This document shows, in pieces, positions 53,571 through 64,000 of a stretch of 64,000 nucleotides of DNA. The position numbers were made by a program, and so were the translations under genes. How positions within the stretch are numbered: the first letter of the stretch is position 1; every line of letters begins with the position of its first letter. This DNA comes from Klebsiella ornithinolytica NBRC 105727 = ATCC 31898 (GTDB lineage Bacteria > Pseudomonadota > Gammaproteobacteria > Enterobacterales > Enterobacteriaceae). The notes under the pieces were generated by a model. That model searched no databases and had not been told where the DNA came from. It saw nothing but the letters and a program-made list of their open reading frames with translations. The stretch lies in NCBI RefSeq assembly GCF_001598295.1, contig NZ_BCYR01000006.1, positions 62,001 to 126,000 on the forward strand, given 5' to 3'.

Positions 53571-55296
53571 TCAGGTTCTCTCCGTTTTGCTCAACCACAT
53601 CTCATCCATGCCGCCGCCGCGGATCTGCATGGGATACACATGCTCGCTGCCGTCCACCGTCACATCAACGAACACCAGACGATGATTACGCACCTGTTCC
53701 AGCGCTTCGGCCAGCTTAGACTCCAGCTCCTGCGGCTCGCTGATGCGAATCCCTACGTGCCCATAGGCTTCCGCAAGCCGGACGAAATCCGGGAGCGACT
53801 CCATATAAGATTGTGAATGGCGACCGGAATAGATCATATCCTGCCACTGCTTCACCATTCCGAGGTAGCGGTTGTTCAGATTCAACACCAGCACCGGCAG
53901 CTCATACTGCAGCGCGGTGGAAAGCTCCTGAATATTCATCTGAATACTGCCATCGCCGGTCACGCAAACGACCGTTTCTTCCGGCAAGGCCATCTTCACG
54001 CCGAGTGCAGCGGGCAAACCGAAGCCCATCGTGCCGAGACCACCTGAGTTAATCCAACGTCTTGGCTTGTCGAAAGGATAGTAAAGGGCGGCAAACATCT
54101 GGTGCTGACCAACATCGGAGGTCACGTAGGCATCGCCGTTGGTCAGGCGCCAGATGGTCTCGATGACGGCCTGCGGTTTGATCTTGCCGCTTTGGGTGTC
54201 GTATTGCAGACAATGGCGCGCGCGCCACTGCGCTATCTGCTGCCACCAGTCGCGGATCTCATCCAGCGGCTGCTGCGCTTCTTCCTGCTCAAGTAGCTCA
54301 AGCATCTGCTCCAGGACCTGACGCGCATCGCCAACGATCGGCACATCTGCCGGAACCGTCTTCGAAATGGACGTCGGATCGATATCAATATGCAGCACCG
54401 TCGCATTCGGGCAGTACTTCGCCAGATTGTTGGTCGTGCGATCGTCAAAACGCACGCCGACGGCAAAGATGACATCGGAGTGATGCATCGTCATGTTGGC
54501 TTCATACGTTCCATGCATCCCCAGCATACCTAACGCCTGGGAATGGCTGGCCGGAAAGGCACCGAGTCCCATCAGCGATGAAGCAACCGGCAGATTCAGT
54601 TTTTCTACCAGGGTACGCAGCTGTTCTTCACATCCGGCGTTAATCGCCCCGCCGCCGACGTAGACAACCGGATGTTTTGCCGCCACCAGCGTCTGTAGAG
54701 CGCGTTTAATTTGCCCTTTATGACCGCTGGTCGTCGGGTTGTAAGAACGCATGCTGACGCTATCCGGCCACGCGTACGGCAGCTTGTTCGCCGGATTGAG
54801 AATATCTTTTGGTAAATCAACGACCACCGGACCAGGACGCCCGCTGGCAGCCAGCCAGAACGCTTTTTTCAGCACGCCGGGAATATCTTCCGTCTGCTTG
54901 ACCAGAAAGCTGTGTTTCACCACCGGCCGGGAGATGCCGACCATATCGCACTCCTGGAAGGCATCATAACCAATCAAGGAAGTCGCGACCTGCCCGGAGA
55001 GAATCACCAGCGGAACAGAATCCATGTATGCCGTGGCAATACCGGTAATGGCATTCGTCGCGCCCGGGCCCGAAGTCACCAGCACAACCCCTACTTCACC
55101 GGTCGCTCGGGCAAGGCCATCCGCCATATGCACTGCCGCCTGCTCGTGGCGCACCAGAATATGGTCAATACCCCCCCAGGGTATGTAATGCATCATAGAT
55201 ATCGAGGACCGCGCCTCCGGGGTAGCCGAATACTTGCTTGACGCCCTGATCGACAAGCGATTGGACGACCATCTCGGCTCCTGACAACATCTCCAT
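53571..55296 (-). pseudogene. ilvI: Acetohydroxyacid synthase III catalytic subunit, frameshifted
   Basis: IlvI is the thiamine-diphosphate enzyme of the first common step in valine, leucine and isoleucine synthesis. The ATG at 55296 has TGGAGG upstream and opens [18 protein letters not shown], reading as IlvI for about 42 codons to DALHTLGG. A run of seven Gs (55171-55177 on the minus strand) then shifts the frame; six would join LGG to [18 protein letters not shown]. The span of 1726 bases is one more than the 1725 needed for 574 residues plus stop. The remainder is intact to KTERT, including the TPP motif [12 protein letters not shown]. It is either a real inactivating or slippage-prone mutation, or a sequencing error. 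Confidence 0.9.
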
Positions 55297-55635
55297 GGTT
55301 TGCCTCCAGGCTTATTGTTTCTAACGACAGCAGAATTCAATTTCCGCGCGTTCGCACAATGCCAGGAATCGGCTCCTGGCCATTGAGGTGAATGGACTGC
55401 GTGCTCTTACCATAACTGCTCGCCAACGGGCAGGCAATTAGCGACCTCAGGCGCATGTCAGCCGCCAAAAGAATAAAAGATAAGAATTTGATATGAAATG
55501 TGGTTGAAAGCTTCATAAATAAGAAACGAGCGCTGAAATTACTCGGACAAATTGTCTGATGGCAGAAATTCATCCATTTTTCACTTGCTGCACGCCCTGG
55601 CAAAGAGCGGCAAACAGGATAAAATTCTATATTTT

Positions 55636-55651
55636 GTGGTTTTGATCACAT
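55636..55651. promoter_or_regulatory. CRP-like site upstream of ilvIH
   Basis: TGTGGTTTTGATCACA matches the CRP core TGTGA-N6-TCACA at nine of ten positions. It lies about 340 bases upstream of ilvI and 40 bases beyond the leuO stop. The assignment rests on the motif only. Confidence 0.4.
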
Positions 55652-55654
55652 AAA

Positions 55655-55676
55655 GCGAGAGCGAGCGCTCCCGCTC
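55655..55676 (-). terminator. Hairpin after leuO
   Basis: AGCGGGAGCG pairs with CGCTCTCGCT (one wobble) 14 bases after the leuO stop on the minus strand. The U-run is weak. Confidence 0.45.
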
Positions 55677-55690
55677 AGGCACAGCTATAT

Positions 55691-56641
55691 TTAGCGCTGG
55701 CAAATTCGCACCAGCAGATCCTGCATCCACTGATGACCTTTATCTCTACCGGCGGCCTCATGCCAGGAAAGAAAACAGGTGCGGTTATTCACTTTTAGCG
55801 GTAACGGCAATAATTGCAGGTTCAGCTTTTCTGCATACTCCCTCGCCAGCCAGCTCGGGGCAATGGCCACCATGTGGGTTTGTGATACCACATTAAGCAC
55901 GCTGACCATAGCATTCCCTTGATATGCAATTTGCGTCTGTTTATTGACAGAGCTATACCAGGGAAGGCTAAACGAAGCATAGCGATCCAAAGCCACAACC
56001 GCATGTTCTTCGCGATAAATATCCGCTTCCGTCACCGGTCCGGAAATACGCGGGTGTTTACAGCTGGCTACTAATATCATTTCATCTTTAAACAAGGGCA
56101 CACAGGCAAACTCGGGGCGGCGAAACTCCTCATAGCCAACCACAAACTCTATTTCCTGATAACGTAATTGATGCTCGGTGTTTTGATTAAGGGATGCTTT
56201 AAAAATCAAATGAATATTTGGTGCAACTTCGTTAACTTTGTTAAATATAATCGAAGTAAGATAGTTATCTAACGGGCTGCAAATGCAGAGATTAAATACG
56301 CGCTCACTGCTTATCGGCTCAAAATCGGAACCCGGCAACTCATTTTGCACCAGCTGCAGCGCCTGGCGTATTGAGCCAAATAGCTGAAATGCACGAGCCG
56401 TCGGCTGAATACCCCGCCCATACCGTACAAACAGCTCATCGTTAAACATTACTTTTAGTCGCGCTACGGCATTACTCACCGCAGGCTGAGACATCCCCAG
56501 CGAATGCGCCGCCCGCGTAATATTTTGTTCCTGCATGACCGCATCAAAAACGGTAAGCAGATTAAGATCGACCGTTCTAAGCTGAGGTTTAATCATTCCT
56601 CTTTCGAGGGCGGGTTCAGGTTCAGAGGTTTCAATTATCAT
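55691..56641 (-). CDS. leuO: LysR-type pleiotropic regulator LeuO
   Basis: LeuO antagonises H-NS silencing and activates many cryptic operons. The 316-residue protein has an N-terminal LysR helix-turn-helix (about 25-85: [20 protein letters not shown], then [12 protein letters not shown]) that is nearly identical to E. coli, while the ligand domain is much more diverged. The ATG at 56641 is chosen because GGTGGAG lies 6 bases upstream and the length fits (E. coli 314); an ATG 15 bases upstream is the alternative. It is divergent from leuLABCD. Confidence 0.93.
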   Translation of the reverse strand: MIIETSEPEPALERGMIKPQLRTVDLNLLTVFDAVMQEQNITRAAHSLGMSQPAVSNAVARLKVMFNDELFVRYGRGIQPTARAFQLFGSIRQALQLVQNELPGSDFEPISSERVFNLCICSPLDNYLTSIIFNKVNEVAPNIHLIFKASLNQNTEHQLRYQEIEFVVGYEEFRRPEFACVPLFKDEMILVASCKHPRISGPVTEADIYREEHAVVALDRYASFSLPWYSSVNKQTQIAYQGNAMVSVLNVVSQTHMVAIAPSWLAREYAEKLNLQLLPLPLKVNNRTCFLSWHEAAGRDKGHQWMQDLLVRICQR

Positions 56642-57266
56642 ATCTAACTCCACCATCAGATAAATTCCCTTTATTAAAATGCGGCAATGGGCAAAGGAAA
56701 TATCATTTACCATACATATGTCACATACAAAAGAGCAAGAATGCATTTTAGGAATATATCAAAACCATTAGTTGCACGGACCTCCGTTAAATTATCAGAA
56801 AAAATCCTAAAGGCCTGAAAGCCCATTGATGAGTGGATAGCGTTAAAGGAATACATAACTGGCAGAAAAAACGCTACACTCCCCATCGCCAACGTTAATT
56901 TAAGCGTTTTTCAATGCATTGACTCAGCGTCAACCTGCACTATCTGCTTATTATCATTGACGTTCTCACAATACTTAAATCAATATATTCATAAGACCGA
57001 TAAACCAATGGCTGTAATTAAGATAATTCCAACCCATGTCGGGCGGTGACGCGGCAAGAAGGGAAAAGTCAATCGCAGCGGCAGCGTTAACTGAGAGTCT
57101 GCCAGAGTGAATTGAAAAATAATTCTCGGCAAATAAGGCCATTTCTCAGAACAATACACTAATTCCATTGTGAGGTAAAAAGCGGTTTTTGTTGCCCAGG
57201 GGTTGACATCAAAACGCGTATCCAGTAACTCTAAAAGCATATCGATTTCATCTGGAGCATGACGCA
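56642..57266. other. AT-rich control region between leuO and leuL
   Basis: About 625 bases of AT-rich DNA with the leuABCD promoter at the right end. In E. coli the equivalent region binds H-NS and LeuO. A minus-strand open frame of 92 codons (56989-57267) crosses the leu promoter; it starts with TTG without a ribosome binding site and is treated as chance. Confidence 0.5.
57203..57231 (+). promoter_or_regulatory. leuLABCD promoter
   Basis: Consensus TTGACA (57203-57208) and TAACTC (57226-57231) are spaced by 17 bases, with a start expected near 57238. The spacer end and -10 region (GTATCCAGTAACTCTAAAAG) are as in E. coli. Confidence 0.88.
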
Positions 57267-57353
57267 ATGATTCGCACCACTCGTTTCACCGGCCTACTAC
57301 TACTAAACGCATCCACTATGCGCGGTAGGCTGTTGGGCGACGTTCAGCGTTAA
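57267..57353 (+). CDS. leuL: leu operon leader peptide
   Basis: This 28-residue leader controls attenuation of leuABCD. The reading frame is MIRTTRFTGLLLLNASTMRG followed by RLLGDVQR. Its four consecutive leucines are all the rare codon CTA, so ribosomes stall when charged tRNA-Leu is short. TGGAG lies 10 bases before the ATG. The frame ends 23 bases before the attenuator stem, the usual geometry. It is too short for ordinary gene calling. Confidence 0.93.
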   Translation: MIRTTRFTGLLLLNASTMRGRLLGDVQR

Positions 57354-57376
57354 GTCATCTTCCAGCAAGACTATAA

Positions 57377-57403
57377 AACCCGCGCCGTTGCGCGGGTTTT
57401 TTT
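57377..57403 (+). terminator. leu attenuator terminator
   Basis: AACCCGCGC / GCGCGGGTT with a four-base loop is followed by a T-run, between leuL and leuA. Confidence 0.93.
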
Positions 57404-57449
57404 ATGCTCGTAAGCAAGGCGCCCAGGACACCGATTAAGGATCTAAACC

Positions 57450-60112
<2,663 letters not shown>

Positions 60113-60114
60113 TC

Positions 60115-61515
60115 ATGGCGAAGACCTTATACGAAAAGTTGTTTGATGCGCATGTCGTTTATGAAGCGCAGAACGAAACCCCGCTGCTGTATATCGACCG
60201 TCATCTGGTGCATGAAGTGACCTCACCACAGGCCTTTGACGGCCTGCGCGCGCACAACCGTCAGGTTCGTCAGCCGGGTAAAACCTTCGCCACCATGGAC
60301 CATAACGTTTCTACCCAGACGAAAGATATCAACGCGTCCGGCGAAATGGCGCGCATTCAGATGCAGGAGCTGATCAAAAACTGCCAGGAGTTCGGCGTTG
60401 AGCTGTACGATCTGAACCACCCGTATCAGGGTATCGTCCACGTTATGGGGCCGGAACAGGGCGTGACCCTGCCGGGGATGACCATCGTCTGCGGCGATTC
60501 CCACACCGCCACTCACGGCGCATTTGGCGCGCTGGCTTTTGGTATCGGCACCTCCGAAGTTGAGCACGTCCTGGCGACTCAGACCCTGAAGCAGGGCCGT
60601 GCCAGGACCATGAAGATTGAAGTGAATGGCAAAGCAGCGCCGGGCATCACCGCTAAAGATATCGTGCTGGCCATTATTGGCAAAACCGGTAGCGCCGGCG
60701 GCACCGGCCACGTGGTGGAGTTCTGCGGTGAAGCCATTCGCGATCTGAGCATGGAAGGTCGTATGACGCTGTGCAATATGGCCATCGAAATGGGTGCGAA
60801 AGCAGGTCTGGTCGCGCCGGATGAAACCACCTTTAACTATGTGAAGGGTCGTTTGCACGCGCCAAAAGGCCAGGACTTCGACGCGGCTGTTGAATACTGG
60901 AAAACCCTGAAAACAGACGCTGACGCCACCTTTGACACCGTCGTGACCCTGCAGGCAGAAGAGATTGCCCCGCAGGTTACCTGGGGTACAAACCCAGGTC
61001 AGGTCATTTCCGTTAACGAGATGATTCCCGACCCGGCCTCTTTCGCCGATCCGGTCGAGCGGGCGAGCGCGGAAAAAGCGCTGGCCTATATGGGCCTGAA
61101 ACCGGGTATCCCGTTAACCGACGTGGCTATCGATAAAGTGTTCATCGGCTCCTGTACCAACTCGCGTATTGAAGATTTGCGCGCCGCGGCCGAAGTCGCT
61201 AAAGGCCGCAAAGTCGCGCCGGGCGTGCAGGCATTGGTGGTCCCGGGTTCTGGCCCGGTGAAAGCTCAGGCGGAAGCCGAAGGTCTGGATAAGATCTTTA
61301 TCGAAGCCGGTTTTGAATGGCGTCTGCCGGGCTGCTCCATGTGCCTGGCCATGAACAACGATCGCCTGAATCCTGGCGAGCGCTGCGCATCAACCAGCAA
61401 CCGTAACTTTGAAGGCCGTCAGGGCCGCGGCGGACGTACCCACTTAGTCAGCCCGGCGATGGCCGCAGCGGCAGCCGTGACCGGCCATTTCGCCGATATT
61501 CGCGACATCAAATAA
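60115..61515 (+). CDS. leuC: 3-isopropylmalate dehydratase large subunit
   Basis: LeuC, with LeuD, isomerises 2- to 3-isopropylmalate through a 4Fe-4S cluster. The 466 residues equal E. coli. Cluster cysteines are in FIGSCTNSR and [10 protein letters not shown]. It belongs to the aconitase superfamily, as does acnB in this window. It lies two bases after leuB and 10 bases before leuD. Confidence 0.98.
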   Translation: MAKTLYEKLFDAHVVYEAQNETPLLYIDRHLVHEVTSPQAFDGLRAHNRQVRQPGKTFATMDHNVSTQTKDINASGEMARIQMQELIKNCQEFGVELYDLNHPYQGIVHVMGPEQGVTLPGMTIVCGDSHTATHGAFGALAFGIGTSEVEHVLATQTLKQGRARTMKIEVNGKAAPGITAKDIVLAIIGKTGSAGGTGHVVEFCGEAIRDLSMEGRMTLCNMAIEMGAKAGLVAPDETTFNYVKGRLHAPKGQDFDAAVEYWKTLKTDADATFDTVVTLQAEEIAPQVTWGTNPGQVISVNEMIPDPASFADPVERASAEKALAYMGLKPGIPLTDVAIDKVFIGSCTNSRIEDLRAAAEVAKGRKVAPGVQALVVPGSGPVKAQAEAEGLDKIFIEAGFEWRLPGCSMCLAMNNDRLNPGERCASTSNRNFEGRQGRGGRTHLVSPAMAAAAAVTGHFADIRDIK

Positions 61516-61525
61516 GGAGACCATC

Positions 61526-62131
61526 ATGGCAGAGAAATTTACCCAACATACGGGCCTGGTGGTTCCGCTGGATGCCGCAAACGTCGATACCGATGCGATC
61601 ATTCCTAAGCAGTTCCTGCAGAAAGTGACGCGCACCGGTTTTGGCGCGCATCTGTTCAACGACTGGCGTTTTCTTGACGATCGTGGACAACAGCCAAACC
61701 CGGAATTCGTCCTTAACTTCCCGGAGTATAAAGGCGCATCGATCCTGCTGGCGCGGGAAAACTTCGGCTGCGGCTCCTCCCGTGAGCACGCGCCGTGGGC
61801 ATTGACCGATTACGGTTTTAAAGTGGTTATCGCCCCCAGCTTCGCCGATATCTTTTACGGTAACAGCTTTAACAACCAGCTGCTGCCGGTGACGCTGAGC
61901 GATGAACAGGTCGACGAGATGTTCAAGCTGGTTCAGGCGAACCCCGGTATGACGTTCGAAGTGGATCTGGAATCCGAAGTGGTGAAAGCGGGCGACAAAA
62001 CCTACAGCTTTAAAATTGATGCCTTCCGTCGCCACTGTATGCTCAACGGACTTGATAGCATCGGTCTGACGCTGCAGCACGAAGAGGCGATTTCAGCCTA
62101 CGAAAACAAACTGCCGGCCTTTATGAACTAA
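61526..62131 (+). CDS. leuD: 3-isopropylmalate dehydratase small subunit
   Basis: LeuD is the swivelling-domain partner of LeuC. The 201 residues equal E. coli. The family substrate loop [15 protein letters not shown] is intact. AAGGAG precedes the ATG. It ends the leu operon at a strong terminator. Confidence 0.97.
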   Translation: MAEKFTQHTGLVVPLDAANVDTDAIIPKQFLQKVTRTGFGAHLFNDWRFLDDRGQQPNPEFVLNFPEYKGASILLARENFGCGSSREHAPWALTDYGFKVVIAPSFADIFYGNSFNNQLLPVTLSDEQVDEMFKLVQANPGMTFEVDLESEVVKAGDKTYSFKIDAFRRHCMLNGLDSIGLTLQHEEAISAYENKLPAFMN

Positions 62132-62150
62132 CCACGCCGTTGATCCCCGA

Positions 62151-62180
62151 GCCCGGTCCTTGTGACCGGGCATTTTTTTA
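62151..62180 (+). terminator. Rho-independent terminator of leuLABCD
   Basis: GCCCGGTC / GACCGGGC is followed by A and seven Ts, 20 bases after the leuD stop. Confidence 0.93.
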
Positions 62181-62237
62181 GGTTTTTCGCGCGGCTTACG
62201 GCAAGAAAAGAGCCCGCCCTGACCGATGGACCCTCAC

Positions 62238-62993
62238 ATGACGACCGCTGTCACCATTAAAAATATCACCTTCCAGGAAGGCACCACGTTAATTTGCGTG
62301 CCGCTAATCGGCCAGACGCTCGACGAGCTGAAAGCCCATGCCCGCACGCTGGCGGAGGCCGGAGCCGATCTTATCGAATGGCGTGTCGACCATTTTACCG
62401 CTGTCGGCGATCGGGATCAGGTCCTGCTGGCGCTGACGGAGATTCGCCGGCTGCTCGCCGATATACCGCTGCTGTTCACCTTCCGCAGCCATAAAGAGGG
62501 AGGTGAAACGGAGATCGGCGATGACGCGTACTTCGCACTCAACCGTCTGGCCGTTGCCAGCGGGCTGGTGGACATCATTGATATTGAGCTCTTCAATGAC
62601 GAAATGCCGATCCGGGCGCTGATCGATGAAGCTCATGCCGCCGGGGTAAAAGTGATTATGAGCAATCATGATTTCCAAACAACACCGGCGCAGGAAGAGA
62701 TTATCGCCCGGCTACGCCGCATGCAGGAGCTGGGCGCCGATCTGCCGAAAATCGCGGTCATGCCTCAGTCGCCGCAAGACGTGCTGACATTACTGTCTGC
62801 CACTCTGGTCATGAAAGAACGGTACGCCACCCGCCCGTTAATCACGATGTCGATGGGCAAACTGGGCGGCGTCAGCCGGGTCACCGGACGCCTGTTCGGC
62901 TCAGCGATGACGTTTGGCAGCGTGGGCCAGGCATCGGCACCCGGACAAATTGCCGTGCGTCAGCTGCGGGAAATGATGAATATTCTGTCCTGA
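62238..62993 (+). CDS. Type I 3-dehydroquinate dehydratase, aroD paralogue
   Basis: The product (251 residues) is a type I dehydroquinase forming a Schiff base during conversion of 3-dehydroquinate to 3-dehydroshikimate. The catalytic pair is present: H144 in MSNHDF and K171 in LPKIAVMP. The substrate-binding segments EWRVDH, FTFRSHKEGGE and SAPGQI are also present. By eye it is only about half identical to E. coli AroD, unlike the near-identical neighbours, so it is likely a paralogue rather than the housekeeping enzyme. The ATG at 62238 begins MTTAVTIKN; an ATG 12 bases earlier has no better ribosome site. In K-12 leuD is followed directly by setA. Confidence 0.88.
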   Translation: MTTAVTIKNITFQEGTTLICVPLIGQTLDELKAHARTLAEAGADLIEWRVDHFTAVGDRDQVLLALTEIRRLLADIPLLFTFRSHKEGGETEIGDDAYFALNRLAVASGLVDIIDIELFNDEMPIRALIDEAHAAGVKVIMSNHDFQTTPAQEEIIARLRRMQELGADLPKIAVMPQSPQDVLTLLSATLVMKERYATRPLITMSMGKLGGVSRVTGRLFGSAMTFGSVGQASAPGQIAVRQLREMMNILS

Positions 62994-62999
62994 AAGCAC

Positions 63000-63027
63000 G
63001 CCGCATCGCAGCAATCTGCGGTGCGGC
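63000..63027. terminator. Bidirectional hairpin between aroD-like gene and setA
   Basis: GCCGCATCGCAG pairs with CTGCGGTGCGGC (one wobble) across a CAAT loop, between two convergent stops. Confidence 0.65.
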
Positions 63028-63033
63028 GCCTGG

Positions 63034-64000
63034 CTAAATATCTTTGACTTTGCTGGTCAGAAACAGCGTCAGCAGCGAGATGGCGGCAATGACCCAGTAC
63101 ACGCTGGCGTGGCCATAGTTTTGCGACAGCGCTCCCTGCAGCACGCCGGCGAGAATCACTCCGGTGGAAATACTGTTGGTAAACAGCGTGGTGGCGGCCC
63201 CGGCCCGTCCAGGCATCAGGTCCTGGAACCACAGCATGCCAATCCCGGCGACAATACCGATAAAAATGGCGTTGAACAGCTGCAGCGCCAGCAGCGCGGT
63301 ACGTTCGTGGAACACAATCAGGCCAAGATAGAACAGCACGCCGGCAGCCACCGCGGCGACCATCATTTTACGTTTGCCCCAGCGCTTGACGTAATACCCC
63401 GCCAGGATCATCGCCGGGATTTCCAGCCCGGCCGCCGTCCCCATCAGGATCCCGGCCAGGCTATCCGGCAAGCCAAGATCGCTACTGATCCACAGCGGCA
63501 TATCGATGATATACATGGTGTTGCAGGTCCACATCAGCGTCGACGCGATAAACAACATACGTACGTTTTTATCTTGCCAGCCGCCGGCCTGCACTACGAC
63601 GCCCGCCGCTTCCGCAGGCTGCTCCACTCGGGCAACCGACGGCAGCTTAACGGCAATTAACGCCAGGCTAATGACGAAAATACCGGCCGCAATCGAGAAC
63701 ATGGTGGTAAAGCCATAGTTCAGCGCCAGCATGAAAGCCAGCGGCGGTCCGATCACCCACGCCAGCGACAGCTGCGCACGCATCACCGAGCTGAACATCA
63801 CCACTTCCCGCGCCGAACTATCGGCATATTCCCGCGCCAGGGCGAACAGCTGGGGCATCGCGGCATTGGCAATCGACGCCAGCATCACACCGCAGGTGAT
63901 CAATGTTAAGTAGTGACGGTTAAAAGCAAACAGTAGCGCGTTGCCCACCGCCATCAGACAGCAGAACATGATCAGCCGGCGGCGATCCCCCTGGCTATCG
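63034..64000 (-). CDS. setA: Sugar efflux transporter SetA, 5' part beyond the window
   Basis: SetA is a major facilitator exporter of lactose, glucose and glucosides, linked in E. coli to relief of sugar-phosphate stress with SgrS. The visible C-terminal ~322 residues align along their length with E. coli SetA (392), including DSQGDRRRLIMFCCLMAVGN at the window edge and MPGRAGAATTLFTNSISTG. About 70 N-terminal residues lie outside. About nine or ten membrane helices remain. It is convergent with the aroD-like gene. Confidence 0.94.
   Translation of the reverse strand, partial: DSQGDRRRLIMFCCLMAVGNALLFAFNRHYLTLITCGVMLASIANAAMPQLFALAREYADSSAREVVMFSSVMRAQLSLAWVIGPPLAFMLALNYGFTTMFSIAAGIFVISLALIAVKLPSVARVEQPAEAAGVVVQAGGWQDKNVRMLFIASTLMWTCNTMYIIDMPLWISSDLGLPDSLAGILMGTAAGLEIPAMILAGYYVKRWGKRKMMVAAVAAGVLFYLGLIVFHERTALLALQLFNAIFIGIVAGIGMLWFQDLMPGRAGAATTLFTNSISTGVILAGVLQGALSQNYGHASVYWVIAAISLLTLFLTSKVKDI

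Larger units (their letters stand above)
55297..55690. other. Control region between leuO and ilvI
   Basis: The 394 AT-rich bases should contain the ilvIH promoter and, by analogy with E. coli, multiple Lrp sites, which I cannot assign reliably by eye. A CRP-like site (55636-55651) and the leuO hairpin (55655-55676) lie at the leuO end. I see no gene. Confidence 0.5.

Noticed and set aside
56989-57267. 92-codon minus-strand frame across the leu promoter
   Set aside because: Starts at TTG without a Shine-Dalgarno, overlaps the conserved leu promoter and leuL start, and has no recognisable family.

Overview
The window is about 64 kb of chromosome from a gamma-proteobacterium of the Enterobacteriaceae. 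Gene content, order and near-full-length protein similarity follow the Escherichia coli K-12 0-3 min region read in reverse. Extra genes relative to K-12 (a GPH transporter plus GH43 enzyme beside aroP, a second aroD-type gene beside leuD) and the speE sequence suggest the Klebsiella/Raoultella/Enterobacter group. I cannot fix the species from this window alone.

Layout: (1) 184-8529: speED (spermidine), yacL, acnB, a secreted DUF3300/DUF2950 pair and a small secreted protein. (2) 8693-16044: pdhR-aceE-aceF-lpd for pyruvate dehydrogenase, with ERIC repeats in both larger gaps and a perfect PdhR operator upstream. (3) 16688-22035: aroP, a lineage-specific GPH transporter/GH43 glycosidase pair, and ampDE. 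(4) 22269-29800: nadC, type IV pilin genes ppdD-hofB-hofC, guaC, coaE-zapD-yacG and mutT. (5) 29860-33119: secM-secA with the SecM arrest motif. (6) 33372-51229: lpxC and the division and cell wall cluster mraZ-rsmH-ftsL-ftsI-murE-murF-mraY-murD-ftsW-murG-murC-ddlB-ftsQ-ftsA-ftsZ, tightly packed on the minus strand behind an MraZ-boxed promoter. (7) 51892-62131: cra, ilvIH, leuO and the divergent leuLABCD operon with its leader peptide and attenuator. (8) 62238-64000: an aroD paralogue and the 3' part of setA, cut by the window edge.

The genes join central carbon flow (PDH, aconitase, and Cra and PdhR control) to branched-chain amino acid synthesis, and peptidoglycan precursor synthesis to septation and protein export. 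AmpD/AmpE lie nearby and link peptidoglycan recycling to beta-lactamase control.

The most notable observation is a single extra G in a run of seven Gs near the 5' end of ilvI. It breaks the reading frame of the acetohydroxyacid synthase III large subunit. Others are a coding-like relic between speD and yacL, Cra-like boxes upstream of acnB and pdhR, loss of the fruL-type stop codon so that the frame runs open into cra, and two accessory insertions. I saw no phage, transposase, CRISPR array, rRNA or tRNA, and no evidence of a wholly undescribed system; this is mostly conserved core genome.
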